A DNA stretch of 64,000 nt from Paenibacillus wulumuqiensis (GCF_000971965.1 NZ_LAQP01000014.1:1-64000), one strand, 5' to 3'; positions 54,525-63,424 are shown, counted from the first letter of the stretch. Made by a program: numbers and translations. Notes: generated from the sequence alone by a model not told the origin.

Positions 54525-54747
54525 TCATAGCTTCCCGGTGAGAAAAGCATGGTTTCTAAAAGAAGTAATAGAAATTAGTAAAAGTTAGCAGGATTCTAGA
54601 AGTAAGTGGAGAATATTAAGAAAAGCGAAATTTAGTGAATATATAGCTGATATTCCAAATTTTGTGATTCTTTTATTTTCCCGTTACTTCTGCAACCGGC
54701 ATTAGCAATAATGCTACAGAATGAATAACAGAGAGGTGTATACTAGT

Positions 54748-55002
54748 ATGAAACCGGCAGGCGTTGTACGTAAAGTAGATCAGTTGGGAAGAATCGTGTT
54801 ACCAAAATCGCTGCGTAAAAGATATCAGATGAACGAGGGAGATCCGGTCGAGATTCTGGTACAGGGCGATCATATTATTTTGGAGAGATACCGTCCAAAA
54901 TGTGTATTCTGCGGGTCCATGGAAGAAGTCAGTGAATTCAAAGAGCGCTATATCTGTGCACAGTGCGTGACAGAGATGAATTTGATTCCCAAAAATGCCT
55001 AA
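54748..55002 (+). CDS. AbrB-family transition-state regulator with zinc-finger-like C-terminus
   Basis: 84 residues. The N-terminal swapped-hairpin AbrB domain (1-48) has GVVRKVDQLGRIVLPKSLRK. The C-terminal half carries CVFC and CAQC, a four-cysteine arrangement likely to bind zinc; Bacillus AbrB itself lacks it. This form is common in Paenibacillus and related genera. Acts as a dimeric or tetrameric DNA-binding regulator of growth-phase genes. ATG 54748 is preferred, 10 nt behind AGAGAGGTG; the frame is open to 54721. Confidence 0.88.
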   Translation: MKPAGVVRKVDQLGRIVLPKSLRKRYQMNEGDPVEILVQGDHIILERYRPKCVFCGSMEEVSEFKERYICAQCVTEMNLIPKNA

Positions 55003-55097
55003 TTCATTTAATGAGTAACATTTATTGTCAGACAGGTTCGGTTAATGGGTCAGACAATAGATACTGACAATCAATGAATAATCATACGGAATAATAT

Positions 55098-55162
55098 AAC
55101 AGCCCCTGACTTCCTTGATCTGCTGGTGCGCAACCAGTAGATGGGAAGCAGGGGCTGTTGTT
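55098..55162. terminator. Bidirectional terminator between the abrB-like and glycosidase genes
   Basis: AACAGCCCCTG (55098-55108) and CAGGGGCTGTT (55149-55159), with an inner stem CTGCTGGT/AACCAGTAG. It separates convergent genes. Confidence 0.85.
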
Positions 55163-55173
55163 ATGAACATACA

Positions 55174-56241
55174 TTATTTGAAAAATAAAAAGTTAGTGGC
55201 TACCGGACGCAGACTGCCATCGGAAGGACGGTTAACGACTCGCCCGTTCATTATAAGTGAAGTCGAGCCTCCGCCATCCAGGTTGTAGGCATCGGTGACG
55301 CCCATCTTGTACAGCTTATCCTGCAGTTCCTTGAGGGTGGCGCCGGAGCTGCCGTTTTCGTTATAACCATCTGCAGCGATGATAATAATCTGATCATCTT
55401 TGTATCTGCCGATCACCGTACGAGGGGCACGCAGCGGTGTTTTTTGCCATTTGGCGGGAATAGGGATTTTCTTGCCGTCCTGAATCAGTACAGGCACGAA
55501 TGATGCGCCAAAGGAAGGGCTGAGTGCATCGAGTTTGGCTTTGCTTGTAAATTTGCCGCCAATCAGCTTGCCTGAATCATTCAGTCCGACAAAAAACAGA
55601 TCCTTGAAAGTTGCTTCAAAGCCGTTCAGATATCTGCCGTTCAATACGGTCGTACTGAGCGGGTAGCGCTTGCCGCCTGCATCTGCGAATCCTCCGGCAT
55701 TAACGCCGGCGATTGCACCATACCGCTGTACGGCCGTCAGCGTTGTCTCGGCGCCGCCGTAGGCATCCTTGCCGAGCGTCATTTTCATCGCTTGCGGGTC
55801 CTTCAGCTTGACTTTCATGGCGTAGGCTTTGTATGTGCCGGGATTGAGGCGGTACAGTTCAATATTAATTCTATCGCTGTTCACCCGTTCACTTGCGGCT
55901 CCCAGTTTGGACGTGATGCGGCGGTTATAGATTTGCTCCGGCCGGGCGGCCTGTTTGGAAGCGGCCTGCACGATGGAGGACATCGCTGTAGTCGTCTTGT
56001 TATACAGCCGGGTTGTTTTCTCTATGGAAGCGGAAGTCTGTACAGCGACCTTTTCCGCTTGATCCAGCGTGTTCAGAATGTTGCTGGATTGTTCACTGAG
56101 ACTGGCCGAAGGCTGGTAGGGCTTTAGGTCCAGTGGAACGGTGACCGATTTGGACTGCAGCAGCATCACGATCAGCATTCCGATAAAGGGAGCAGCTGCC
56201 AGCATGAAGAAACGGTTGATGATTTTGACGTTCCGGTTCAT
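55174..56241 (-). CDS. Membrane-anchored phosphodiester glycosidase (NAGPA-like domain)
   Basis: 355 residues. One N-terminal transmembrane/signal segment (about 10-28) is followed by a helical stalk (about 45-105) and a NAGPA domain. That domain contains YGAIAGVNAGGFADAGGKR, PRTVIGRYKDDQIIIIAADG and AYNLDGGGSTSLIMNGR. It is a paralogue of the protein at 21942-23051. No cleavage site is obvious, so it is probably membrane-tethered and extracellular. Its start overlaps the stop of the upstream coiled-coil gene by 4 bp, so the two are coupled. Confidence 0.88.
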   Translation of the reverse strand: MNRNVKIINRFFMLAAAPFIGMLIVMLLQSKSVTVPLDLKPYQPSASLSEQSSNILNTLDQAEKVAVQTSASIEKTTRLYNKTTTAMSSIVQAASKQAARPEQIYNRRITSKLGAASERVNSDRINIELYRLNPGTYKAYAMKVKLKDPQAMKMTLGKDAYGGAETTLTAVQRYGAIAGVNAGGFADAGGKRYPLSTTVLNGRYLNGFEATFKDLFFVGLNDSGKLIGGKFTSKAKLDALSPSFGASFVPVLIQDGKKIPIPAKWQKTPLRAPRTVIGRYKDDQIIIIAADGYNENGSSGATLKELQDKLYKMGVTDAYNLDGGGSTSLIMNGRVVNRPSDGSLRPVATNFLFFK

Positions 56242-56645
56242 TTGAGCAGCTCCATTTTCTTTTGCAGGGTATTGAGCTGCTTTTGTACTTCATTGAGCTG
56301 GGTGTACAGTTTATTGCTGTTGTCCGTCTTGCTGCTGGCATTGTCCTTGGTAAAGGTCAGCAGCTCGTTAAAGGACTCCACTTTGCTCTGCAGGGCGTTC
56401 ATGTCCTTGGACATGTCTTTGAACCGGGCATCATAGTCCTGATGCAGAGCAGCGATCTGGCGCTCGGTGTCCGCTTTGATGGCCGTGATCATCTGCTGCT
56501 TCATATGATTGCTGTATAGGTAGGCTGCGGTGGCACCGAGCACGATAATCAATATCCAGAACAACAAAAACCATTTGGCAGAGGACCCTTTTGGCGGCTG
56601 GAAACGCGATGATGCACGTGGTCTGCTCTCTGCTTTGGTATCCAT
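56238..56645 (-). CDS. Single-pass membrane protein with coiled coil
   Basis: 135 residues. A basic, Ser/Arg-rich cytoplasmic head (1-24), one transmembrane helix (WFLLFWILIIVLGATAAYLY) and an extracellular coiled coil (about 45-135) with LYTQLNEVQKQLNTLQKK at the end. I recognise no family. It overlaps the glycosidase gene, so the two may form a complex in which this protein spaces or anchors the enzyme at the cell surface (inference). Confidence 0.8.
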   Translation of the reverse strand: MDTKAESRPRASSRFQPPKGSSAKWFLLFWILIIVLGATAAYLYSNHMKQQMITAIKADTERQIAALHQDYDARFKDMSKDMNALQSKVESFNELLTFTKDNASSKTDNSNKLYTQLNEVQKQLNTLQKKMELLK

Positions 56646-56947
56646 TTGAAATCACCTCAATAATACGATTATTTTCAGAACAGAATACATTCTAACATGT
56701 ACGTTACGACCCGTCTATTTTGCAAAAGAACAGAATATTATGCTCTTTTGTAGAACTTATCGGCGGTATTTACGGCTTTTTTATACTTTAAAAGGAAATA
56801 ACGAAATATAACTTTATTTGGACATTTCTACCACAGAATGACTGAATAAATGCAAAATATGGCATAAAAAATTATTGTCTGCCAACCGATATGTAACTAT
56901 ACGGTAATAAAAGAAACAAGCATGATGAACAGGAAGGAAGTGTCCAA

Positions 56948-57706
56948 GTGGAGAGCATTTGGAAGGTTATCATCATCGATAATCATCCGGCATTAATGCT
57001 GGGTACCAAACTAATACTGGAAGAAACGGCCGATCTCAGTGTTGTGGCAACGGCCAGTTCCGTTCAGGAGGGTGTAAAGCTTGCAGCACGCATCAAGCCG
57101 GATCTGATCCTGCTCGATGACTCGCTGCCCGAGGGTAATGCCGAGCATTATTTGCGTCAGGTCAAGCGCAGCAGTACGGAGAGTCATGTCATTGTACTGA
57201 CAGGCGATAATAATTTATCCTTATTTGCCGGTCTGATGAGTATGGGCGCAAGCGGCGTATTATCCAAAGAATCTTCACCTGCCCAGCTGCTCCATCTGAT
57301 TAACGGGCTGAGACAGGGACTGACGGTTATCCCTTTATCCTGGCTGCATCAGGGCGTTGTACCGGTACCGGCCGAAATTCCGACAGACGGTTATTTTGAG
57401 CTGTCCCAGATTGAGCATTCCATCATGATTCAAATTACACAAGGGTTTACATACGATAAGATCGCAGAAGTGATCCGTGTAAGCCGGCGTTCTGTCGATA
57501 ATTATTTGCGTAAAATCTATGATAAGCTCGGCGTAAGCAGCCGTGCACAGGCGATTGAGAAGTATACGCTGTATTCCCATACGGCTTCATTCAAGGGAGC
57601 GCTGGAGTCCCATCCAAGTATTGTGGCTGTCGAATCCACCATAACTGTCGAACCGGTGATCAAAGTCGAACGTCCGGGTCCGGTAAAAAAGGTTGCTCTG
57701 GATTGA
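56948..57706 (+). CDS. Orphan LuxR/NarL-type response regulator
   Basis: 252 residues. Receiver 1-120 with DNH at 11-13 in place of the usual acidic pair, phospho-acceptor Asp57 in LILLDDSLPEG, Thr in IVLTGDNN and Lys in VLSKESSPAQLL. The helix-turn-helix (about 155-205) has ITQGFTYDKIAEVIRVSRRSVDNYLRKIYDKLGV. A C-terminal Val/Pro-rich tail (about 225-252) is atypical. No kinase is adjacent, and the altered acidic pocket (Asn12) may weaken phosphorylation. GTG start behind GGAAGGAAG. Confidence 0.88.
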   Translation: MESIWKVIIIDNHPALMLGTKLILEETADLSVVATASSVQEGVKLAARIKPDLILLDDSLPEGNAEHYLRQVKRSSTESHVIVLTGDNNLSLFAGLMSMGASGVLSKESSPAQLLHLINGLRQGLTVIPLSWLHQGVVPVPAEIPTDGYFELSQIEHSIMIQITQGFTYDKIAEVIRVSRRSVDNYLRKIYDKLGVSSRAQAIEKYTLYSHTASFKGALESHPSIVAVESTITVEPVIKVERPGPVKKVALD

Positions 57707-57754
57707 AGTTCGGGTGTATGATCTTGAAAAAGCATCGTACAGGAGGCTGGAACG

Positions 57755-58990
57755 GTGAAATTCTTATTTGCATCAAGGGTCAGCAATATGCCTTCCTTCT
57801 CGGTTCGTTCAGAGGACAGTCGGCAGCGGCGTGAATCATGGATATCCCTCGCCGAAGAACTGCCGGCTGAAGAACTGTTCCCGCTCTCCCAGCTGGGAGA
57901 AGCCGCAGGGACGGTATTTTCGGCCGGACCGCGTGTATTGCAGTATGGAGAGGTCGCAGGCTCGCTTGCGCTGCGTGAGTGGCTGCATGCCCGCTGGAAG
58001 CATGATCAGCGGTTGACCGTTGATCCGGCCAATATTTTGTTAACGTCAGGAAGTCAGCAGACGATTGATTTGCTGGTACGCATCTATGTGAATAGCGGAG
58101 AGACTGTGCTGGTGGAATCTCCGGCGCCGCCCGGCTGTCTGCAGGTACTCCATTTGCAGGGAGCGCGGGTTATTCATGTTGCCTGTGATGAGCAGGGGAT
58201 GATTCCCGAGAGTCTCGATGAGATGATCCGTATACATCGTCCCAAGCTGCTATTTGTCTCGCCAAACTTTGGCAACCCAACAGGCCGGGTATGGAGTCTG
58301 GAACGAAGACAGGCCGTGCTGGCGCTCTGTATGCAGCATGAGCTGTTGATCGCCGAGGATGATGCGTATGGCGATCTGCATTTTGGTTCGGAGCCGGTGA
58401 GTTCGTTTCGTCAGCGGTATCCGACCTTGTTCAAGCTGGATCGCGATCAGGGTGGCAACCATGTGCTATATATCGGTTCCTTTAGCAAAACGATTGTGCC
58501 GGCTCTGCGGATCGGGTGGGCTGCCGGTGATGAACATCTGATCCAGGTCATGTCTGCGGCCAAGCAGACGGCTGACTGGCAGTCCAGTACGATGAACCAG
58601 GCGATCCTGCTGCGTCTGCTGCAGTCCCAGCGCTTTGACTGGGGCAGTCATATTACGATGCTCAACCGCGAATACGATATCCGGCTCAAGCTGATGCTGG
58701 AACTGCTCAAGCGTCCCAACTGGCGCGGAACCGAGGTGGAAGTTCCGATCGGTGGCATGTTCCTATGGGCACAGCTGCCGGATCATCTGGATGGCGAAGC
58801 ATTGCTGAGCCGGGCACTTGAGAAAGGGGTCTCTTTCCTGCCAGGCGCGCGCTGTTATGCCAGCGGCGAAGGCAGCAGTGCGATCCGGCTGAATTTTACC
58901 CATCCCGGACGTGATGAACTGCTGCTTGGTATGAATCTGATCTCCGAAGTGATCGCAGAGATGCGGCAGGAGAAGGGGGAAATCGGGTAG
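57755..58990 (+). CDS. PLP-dependent class I aminotransferase (LysN/MocR-core-like)
   Basis: 411 residues. Fold type I with LQYGEVAGSLALREWL, LLTSGSQQTIDLL, FVSPNFGNPTGRVWS, AEDDAYGDLHFGSE and the PLP lysine in YIGSFSKTIVPALRIGW. It resembles the aminotransferase part of MocR/PdxR regulators and 2-aminoadipate aminotransferases but has no GntR helix-turn-helix. The amino-donor specificity is unknown. GTG start behind AGGAGG. Confidence 0.88.
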   Translation: MKFLFASRVSNMPSFSVRSEDSRQRRESWISLAEELPAEELFPLSQLGEAAGTVFSAGPRVLQYGEVAGSLALREWLHARWKHDQRLTVDPANILLTSGSQQTIDLLVRIYVNSGETVLVESPAPPGCLQVLHLQGARVIHVACDEQGMIPESLDEMIRIHRPKLLFVSPNFGNPTGRVWSLERRQAVLALCMQHELLIAEDDAYGDLHFGSEPVSSFRQRYPTLFKLDRDQGGNHVLYIGSFSKTIVPALRIGWAAGDEHLIQVMSAAKQTADWQSSTMNQAILLRLLQSQRFDWGSHITMLNREYDIRLKLMLELLKRPNWRGTEVEVPIGGMFLWAQLPDHLDGEALLSRALEKGVSFLPGARCYASGEGSSAIRLNFTHPGRDELLLGMNLISEVIAEMRQEKGEIG

Positions 58991-59026
58991 CGGATCAGTA
59001 TGGCCTTGATAAGAGGAGCTTGCACC

Positions 59027-59779
59027 CTATTCTTCTGTAAATGTGGTTGGATAAACCGGTGATGCAGGGTCAGGTGGCTGCAGAACATGGGCATAATCGA
59101 GCAGTGCTTGTCGGCCTGCAGCAGTCAGCCGGTATTGTCCACGGGAAACACGTTCGAACCAAAGGTAATGGTTGTCCTGCAGAATTGCTGCTGCTGTGCC
59201 GATACCCGTCGCATCACGCAGCTGGCGCGGCGACAGGGTATCCTGTTCCCCAAAGGCATGCGCTATGCGCAGTGCCTTTTCGCGGTAGGCGGTAATAAGC
59301 GGTACGCGTGTGCTGCCGCCCAGATTATAATCTCCGCTGCGCTCGGACAGCTCTTTGAGCAGCCGCTGTTTTCGGCTGCCTTTGCGCGGTGCACGTGTTG
59401 TCACTTCCAGGCGTGCAGGCTCACATAAAATTTCGATAAATGGAGATTTGGTTTTATATAACGTTACGGTCAGCAGCCCCAGCCCCAGACGGCGGCAGAG
59501 ATCAGTCAGATCGCCCCAGCGCTGATTATGCGCTCCTTTTTTGGCGCGGTTGCGCTCGACAGCTACATACACATTGCTACTAAGCTTGAGACGTTCAACT
59601 CCCTGCAGCAGCAGCGGAAGGTTGAACGTTTTTTTGATTTCGATAATGAGCGGCTCGGTATCGCCTTCCCGCAGACCTACGAGGTCACAGTGGCGGACTT
59701 CACTCTTAATATCATAGCCCTGACGGGCAAAAAAGTCCTTGATCGGTAAATACAATTCGGTCTCGTGCCGTACAGCCAT
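59027..59779 (-). CDS. DUF2161 protein with PD-(D/E)XK nuclease-like fold
   Basis: 250 residues. The N-terminal domain (about 1-130) has YDIKSEVRHCDLVGLRE and PLIIEIKKTFN, fitting the D...(E)xK core of PD-(D/E)XK phosphodiesterases. The C-terminal part (about 150-235) is a winged-helix-like region with FGEQDTLSPRQLRDATGI. The family is described only as a putative nuclease. ATG 59779 is preferred for its GAAGGAG site, though the frame runs to 59830. Confidence 0.82.
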   Translation of the reverse strand: MAVRHETELYLPIKDFFARQGYDIKSEVRHCDLVGLREGDTEPLIIEIKKTFNLPLLLQGVERLKLSSNVYVAVERNRAKKGAHNQRWGDLTDLCRRLGLGLLTVTLYKTKSPFIEILCEPARLEVTTRAPRKGSRKQRLLKELSERSGDYNLGGSTRVPLITAYREKALRIAHAFGEQDTLSPRQLRDATGIGTAAAILQDNHYLWFERVSRGQYRLTAAGRQALLDYAHVLQPPDPASPVYPTTFTEE

Positions 59780-59933
59780 GGTTCCAGTTCTCCTTCGGTT
59801 ATGCTGCTGAAAGTATACCATATTTAACATACTCTACACTAAGCAGGTCCATTATCCGACGTGAATGACATGTCATATGTTAGTAAATAGAAGATAAAGA
59901 AATATTCACACTAAAATCCACTATAATTATACA

Positions 59934-60032
59934 CAGCCCGGAAGTTCGCAGGAACTGGCTGCTTTTGCCCAGATGATTGAACAGGTAGCCCGTGAGCTGG
60001 AAGAGCTTCAGCAGACGGAACGCGGTGCCTGA
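59934..60032 (+). pseudogene. Orphan coding-like fragment
   Basis: A GC-rich stretch in an otherwise AT-rich gap reads PGSSQELAAFAQMIEQVARE and continues to EELQQTERGA and a stop. It has an amphipathic helical pattern but no start codon or ribosome-binding site upstream; a stop codon closes the frame soon before. Probably the tail of a decayed gene. Origin unknown. Confidence 0.35.
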
Positions 60033-60095
60033 TTATCCCGTAATTCCTGCCTAAATAAAGGCCAAAAAAAAGTTTGAGAAAAAAACAGAAGTTCT

Positions 60096-60123
60096 TTGAC
60101 TTTTTAAGGTATGAGTGTATAAT
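60096..60123 (+). promoter_or_regulatory. Predicted sigma-A promoter of rpmE2
   Basis: TTGACT (60096-60101), 16 bases, TATAAT (60118-60123). No Zur-like palindrome is visible around it. Confidence 0.7.
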
Positions 60124-60164
60124 AGGAAGAGCGTGATTAATTTTATGAACGAAGGTGATTACTC

Positions 60165-60413
60165 ATGAAAAAAGAAGGACATCCTAAATTCCAACAGGCT
60201 ATTTTCTTGGATCCAAGCTGCGGATATAAGTTCCTGAGTGGAACAACTAAAACTTCCGGCGAAACAATGGAATGGGAAGACGGCAACACTTATCAAGTAA
60301 TTCGTGTTGATACCAGCTCTGCTTCTCATCCGTTCTACACTGGTAAACAAAGAAACGCAGACGTTGGTGGCCGCGTAGACAAGTTCAACAAAAAATACGG
60401 CTTGAAAAACTAA
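60165..60413 (+). CDS. rpmE2: 50S ribosomal protein L31, type B
   Basis: 82 residues, the long zinc-free form. [20 protein letters not shown] and the C-terminal [20 protein letters not shown] are characteristic. The CxxC pairs of zinc-binding L31 are absent; only one Cys remains. Type B L31 replaces the zinc form on ribosomes in zinc starvation in Bacillus, where Zur controls it. No Zur box is seen here, so it may be the constitutive L31. ATG behind GAAGGTG. Confidence 0.96.
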   Translation: MKKEGHPKFQQAIFLDPSCGYKFLSGTTKTSGETMEWEDGNTYQVIRVDTSSASHPFYTGKQRNADVGGRVDKFNKKYGLKN

Positions 60414-60465
60414 GACGTATTCATTGTGAGCTTATCTTCACAACCATTTGCGTTGTGAACCGTCA

Positions 60466-60517
60466 TAAAAAGCGTACCGATTGCATAATTATTATGCATA
60501 CCGGTACGCTTTTTTTG
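60466..60517 (+). terminator. Intrinsic terminator after rpmE2
   Basis: AAAAAGCGTACCG and CGGTACGCTTTTT form the outer stem, with an inner TGCATAAT/ATTATGCA stem, then a T-run. Confidence 0.92.
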
Positions 60518-60753
60518 TGCTTTTCTTTTATAAATCGTAAACCGGGTGTACATAATTGTCTGCGTATGATTAAAACGAACACCGGCGTATCGCATAAAAG
60601 TTTATACTGCGTTTACATTAACCATATACTGTATACAAATTAGACAGATATACTGATCAAGAAACCATTGTATCGTCTTAGATCAGAGGAAAAGTAAATA
60701 CGGTTTGAAACCGCTTCTGCTGAAAAATGGTCAAAACAGGTGGAGTGAATATC

Positions 60754-62085
60754 ATGATGGAGCTTACTATTCTCGGTGGAGCAGGCGAGCAGAGCCGTTC
60801 CAGTTATCTGCTCCGGCAGGAAGATCAGTATTTGCTGCTGGATTGCGGAATGGATATAGCAGAGGAGACCGGTAATTCACCAGATAGACTGAGGCATATA
60901 ATGTCCAGGCTTCAGGCTGTCTTTTTGTCACATGCTCATGAGGATCATAGCATCGGACTGCCACTGCTGGAGCGTTATGGGTATACCGGTGAAGTATGGA
61001 CAACACGGGCGACAGTGAGGCAGCTGCCCGTCTGTCTCAAAGCGCTGGAGGAACATCAATATGCGATTGCTGATGGTGGAACGGTATCTCCGCCAGCAGA
61101 ACAGGAGACGATTGGCAATATTCGTTTCCGCTATCTCGAAGATATCGCGCCCAGAGGCGAATGGACGTGGGTGCATCCGAATATGGAAGTGTGCTGGGGA
61201 AGAGCCGGCCATCTGCCTGGTTCCATCTGGGTCGCGGTCAGCTGGTATGGCAAAATGATTCTCTATACCGGTGATTACAGCGCCGAATCCAGACTGCTGG
61301 AAGCGGACCGCCCGCTGCATCACTCCCGTATTCTGTCACGCGCCTATCCGGCTCCAGGCAAGATTCCGGATCTGGATCTGGCGATTGTCGATGCGGCGTA
61401 TGGGGTGGACACGGACCGTCAGGGCAACAAGCTCTCCCAGCTGAATCGTTATATGAAAGAAACACTCAAGCAGGGTGGAGCCATTCTGCTGCCGGTACCT
61501 GTGTATGGCAGAGGGCAGGAGCTGATGCTCTGGGCGAGTGAACAGTTTGCCGATATCCCGATTCTGGTCGAATCGGATCTGCTGGATGCGCTGAAGCTGT
61601 TCGCTGCCGAGCCGCACTGGCTGAGAGCCGACGGCACAGCACGGATCGAGCAGCTGCTGCGTCATCCTCGCATTTACCGGATGCATGATGATCCTTCCAG
61701 GGAAGAGCTGTTTCTGCGCTATCCCCGGTCGATTTTATTTACCGATGATGGCATGATGCAGTCGGTCAAAGCCCAGCAGCATTATACCCGCATCGCCGCA
61801 GGACGGGAGAATCGGGTGATTTTTACCGGTGATCTGGCATATGGATCATTCGGCCGGTCACTGCTCATGGACATGGAGCGCAGAGGCTGCCAGATTCATC
61901 ATGTGCGGTACAAGGTGCATCAGGGACTGCCGGATGTGCGCCAGATGCTGCTGGATCTCAAAAGCCCGCGTACCCTGCTTGTACACGCGACCCGGCCCCG
62001 TACGGACGGTCTGGCCCTGCGGCTGCAGCAGGAAGGGTTCCAGCAGGTACATGCGCTGCAGCCGGAAGACCAGCTTTATTTTTAG
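60754..62085 (+). CDS. Metallo-beta-lactamase / beta-CASP RNA-processing-type protein
   Basis: 443 residues. MBL core: LDCGMD, metal motif HAHEDHSIG, later GHLPGSI and YTGDYS. The beta-CASP insert begins near VDAAYGVDT and LLPVPVYGRGQEL. It ends with FTGDLAYGSFG and LVHATRPRTDG, whose His fits the last catalytic motif. The architecture suits a nuclease of the RNase J/CPSF73/YSH1 type, but no KH or C-terminal RNase J domain is present, and motif A is D in a variant context. ATG 60754 (or 60757) follows GGTGGAG; the frame runs to 60727. Confidence 0.85.
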   Translation: MMELTILGGAGEQSRSSYLLRQEDQYLLLDCGMDIAEETGNSPDRLRHIMSRLQAVFLSHAHEDHSIGLPLLERYGYTGEVWTTRATVRQLPVCLKALEEHQYAIADGGTVSPPAEQETIGNIRFRYLEDIAPRGEWTWVHPNMEVCWGRAGHLPGSIWVAVSWYGKMILYTGDYSAESRLLEADRPLHHSRILSRAYPAPGKIPDLDLAIVDAAYGVDTDRQGNKLSQLNRYMKETLKQGGAILLPVPVYGRGQELMLWASEQFADIPILVESDLLDALKLFAAEPHWLRADGTARIEQLLRHPRIYRMHDDPSREELFLRYPRSILFTDDGMMQSVKAQQHYTRIAAGRENRVIFTGDLAYGSFGRSLLMDMERRGCQIHHVRYKVHQGLPDVRQMLLDLKSPRTLLVHATRPRTDGLALRLQQEGFQQVHALQPEDQLYF

Positions 62086-62101
62086 AAAGTGTATATTAGG
62101 G

Positions 62102-62209
62102 AATGATTAATATTATCCAAAAGACGCATCCTATCTAAATCATGAACATTATCCAAATGGCGCATGCTGTCCGAATGATCAACATTATGCAAATGACGAG
62201 TTATACCCA
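62102..62209. repeat. Three diverged 36-bp tandem repeats
   Basis: Units beginning aatgattaat (62102), aatcatgaac (62138) and aatgatcaac (62174) each continue with attat(c/g)caaa and a gcgcatg-like segment at exact 36-bp spacing. The period is 12 codons. The array lies between the MBL stop and its terminator. Confidence 0.7.
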
Positions 62210-62215
62210 ACCGAT

Positions 62216-62262
62216 AAAAGCGTACTGCAGGAATCTTCATCCGTGCAGTACGCTTTTGTTTT
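62216..62262. terminator. Terminator between the MBL and LysR genes
   Basis: AAAAGCGTACTGCA (62216-62229) and TGCAGTACGCTTTT (62244-62257), perfect complements with A/T flanks on both sides, serving the convergent genes. Confidence 0.88.
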
Positions 62263-62283
62263 GTACAGCGATAATCCCATGTA

Positions 62284-63168
62284 TTATTCATCGTCAGTCA
62301 GACAGGCGGCGAATCGGTGGATCAGTCCGGAGTAGTGACGCTCCTTGTTGTAGGCATAATACAGATACCGGCGCTGTTCCAATCCCGGCAGAGCCCGCAT
62401 CTGCAGACGCTGCTGGCGTACTTCCTCCTCGACGGCCATACGGGAGAGAAAGGCGGCGTAACCGCCGAGCATGACCGAGCGCTTGATCGCTTCGGCCGAA
62501 TCAAGCTCCAGATACTGCCGGGGCTGCAGGCCGATATCGTTCATCCAGCGATCGCTCAGCTGACGTGTGCTGGACTCGCCGCTGTGCAGTACGAGCCGGC
62601 TCTGCTGCAGTACCTGCAGATTCAATTCTTCTTCCCGTGCCAGCGGATGATCCGGGGAGAAGATGGCGACGAGCTGGTCTTCCCCGATCAGTCCCTTGAC
62701 GAGAGCCGGATGTTCAAAAGGCTCGGTCAGCATAATGCCCAGATCAATCTCGTGATTGATCAGCATCTCGCGAGTGACCGGTGACGTCTGCACTGCAATT
62801 GAGACATTCACGCCCGGATGCTGCTGGCTGAACCGGTGGATGACTTCGGGCAGCAGATAAGTAGCCGGTACATAGCTGGCTCCGATCCGCAGCTGTCCCC
62901 GTTCGAGCGTGCCGAATTCCTGTACGACTCTTCTGGATTCGGCGGCGAGTGCATTGATTTTGATCGCGTAATGCAGCAGGGCTTTGCCGGGTTCACGCAG
63001 CAGTACCTTGCCGCCGCGCGATTCGAAGAGACTCACGCCAAGCTCCTTTTCCAGACTCTTCATATGAAAAGTTACTGTCGGCTGCTTGAGACCCAGCTCA
63101 TCCGCGACAGCCGTGATTTTCTGGTGCCTGTTCAGCAGTTCCACGATTTGCAGCTTGATCAGATTCAT
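62284..63168 (-). CDS. LysR-family transcriptional regulator
   Basis: 294 residues. N-terminal helix-turn-helix (1-60): ITAVADELGLKQPTVTFHMKSLEKELGVSLFE. The C-terminal co-inducer domain (about 88-290) has LRIGASYVPATYLLPEVI and LGIMLTEPFEHP. It is divergently transcribed from the ABC ATPase gene with a 256-bp shared promoter region, so that transporter is its most likely target. The effector is unknown. Confidence 0.92.
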   Translation of the reverse strand: MNLIKLQIVELLNRHQKITAVADELGLKQPTVTFHMKSLEKELGVSLFESRGGKVLLREPGKALLHYAIKINALAAESRRVVQEFGTLERGQLRIGASYVPATYLLPEVIHRFSQQHPGVNVSIAVQTSPVTREMLINHEIDLGIMLTEPFEHPALVKGLIGEDQLVAIFSPDHPLAREEELNLQVLQQSRLVLHSGESSTRQLSDRWMNDIGLQPRQYLELDSAEAIKRSVMLGGYAAFLSRMAVEEEVRQQRLQMRALPGLEQRRYLYYAYNKERHYSGLIHRFAACLTDDE

Positions 63169-63290
63169 CTTCGTTATCCTCCACTACCCGCCAATCGATT
63201 GGACGGGGCGCTATTTTCGCTTCTGTCTCCAATCTAGCATAGATTTATTCGATGACTGTCAAAACGCAGCATAGTTAAAATTGATACTTC

Positions 63291-63320
63291 GTTTACATTA
63301 TCCGCATATAATGCGTAAAC
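63291..63320. promoter_or_regulatory. 30-bp palindrome in the LysR/ABC divergent promoter region
   Basis: GTTTAC (63291-63296) and GTAAAC (63315-63320) flank an inner GCATATAATGC near-palindrome. The size and location suit a LysR-type operator; the inner TATAAT could be a -10 element of the transporter promoter. Confidence 0.5.
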
Positions 63321-63424
63321 TACATGGCTATACTGGGTTCAGAGAGCAGTTGTCTGACCATACTGACGGGCTTTATGTACAGTTACGGATACCGTGGACA
63401 ATGATTCAGAAGGGGAATACATCA

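Noticed and set aside
60140-60165. Zur box upstream of rpmE2
   Set aside because: No match to the Zur palindrome could be found around the promoter or start.
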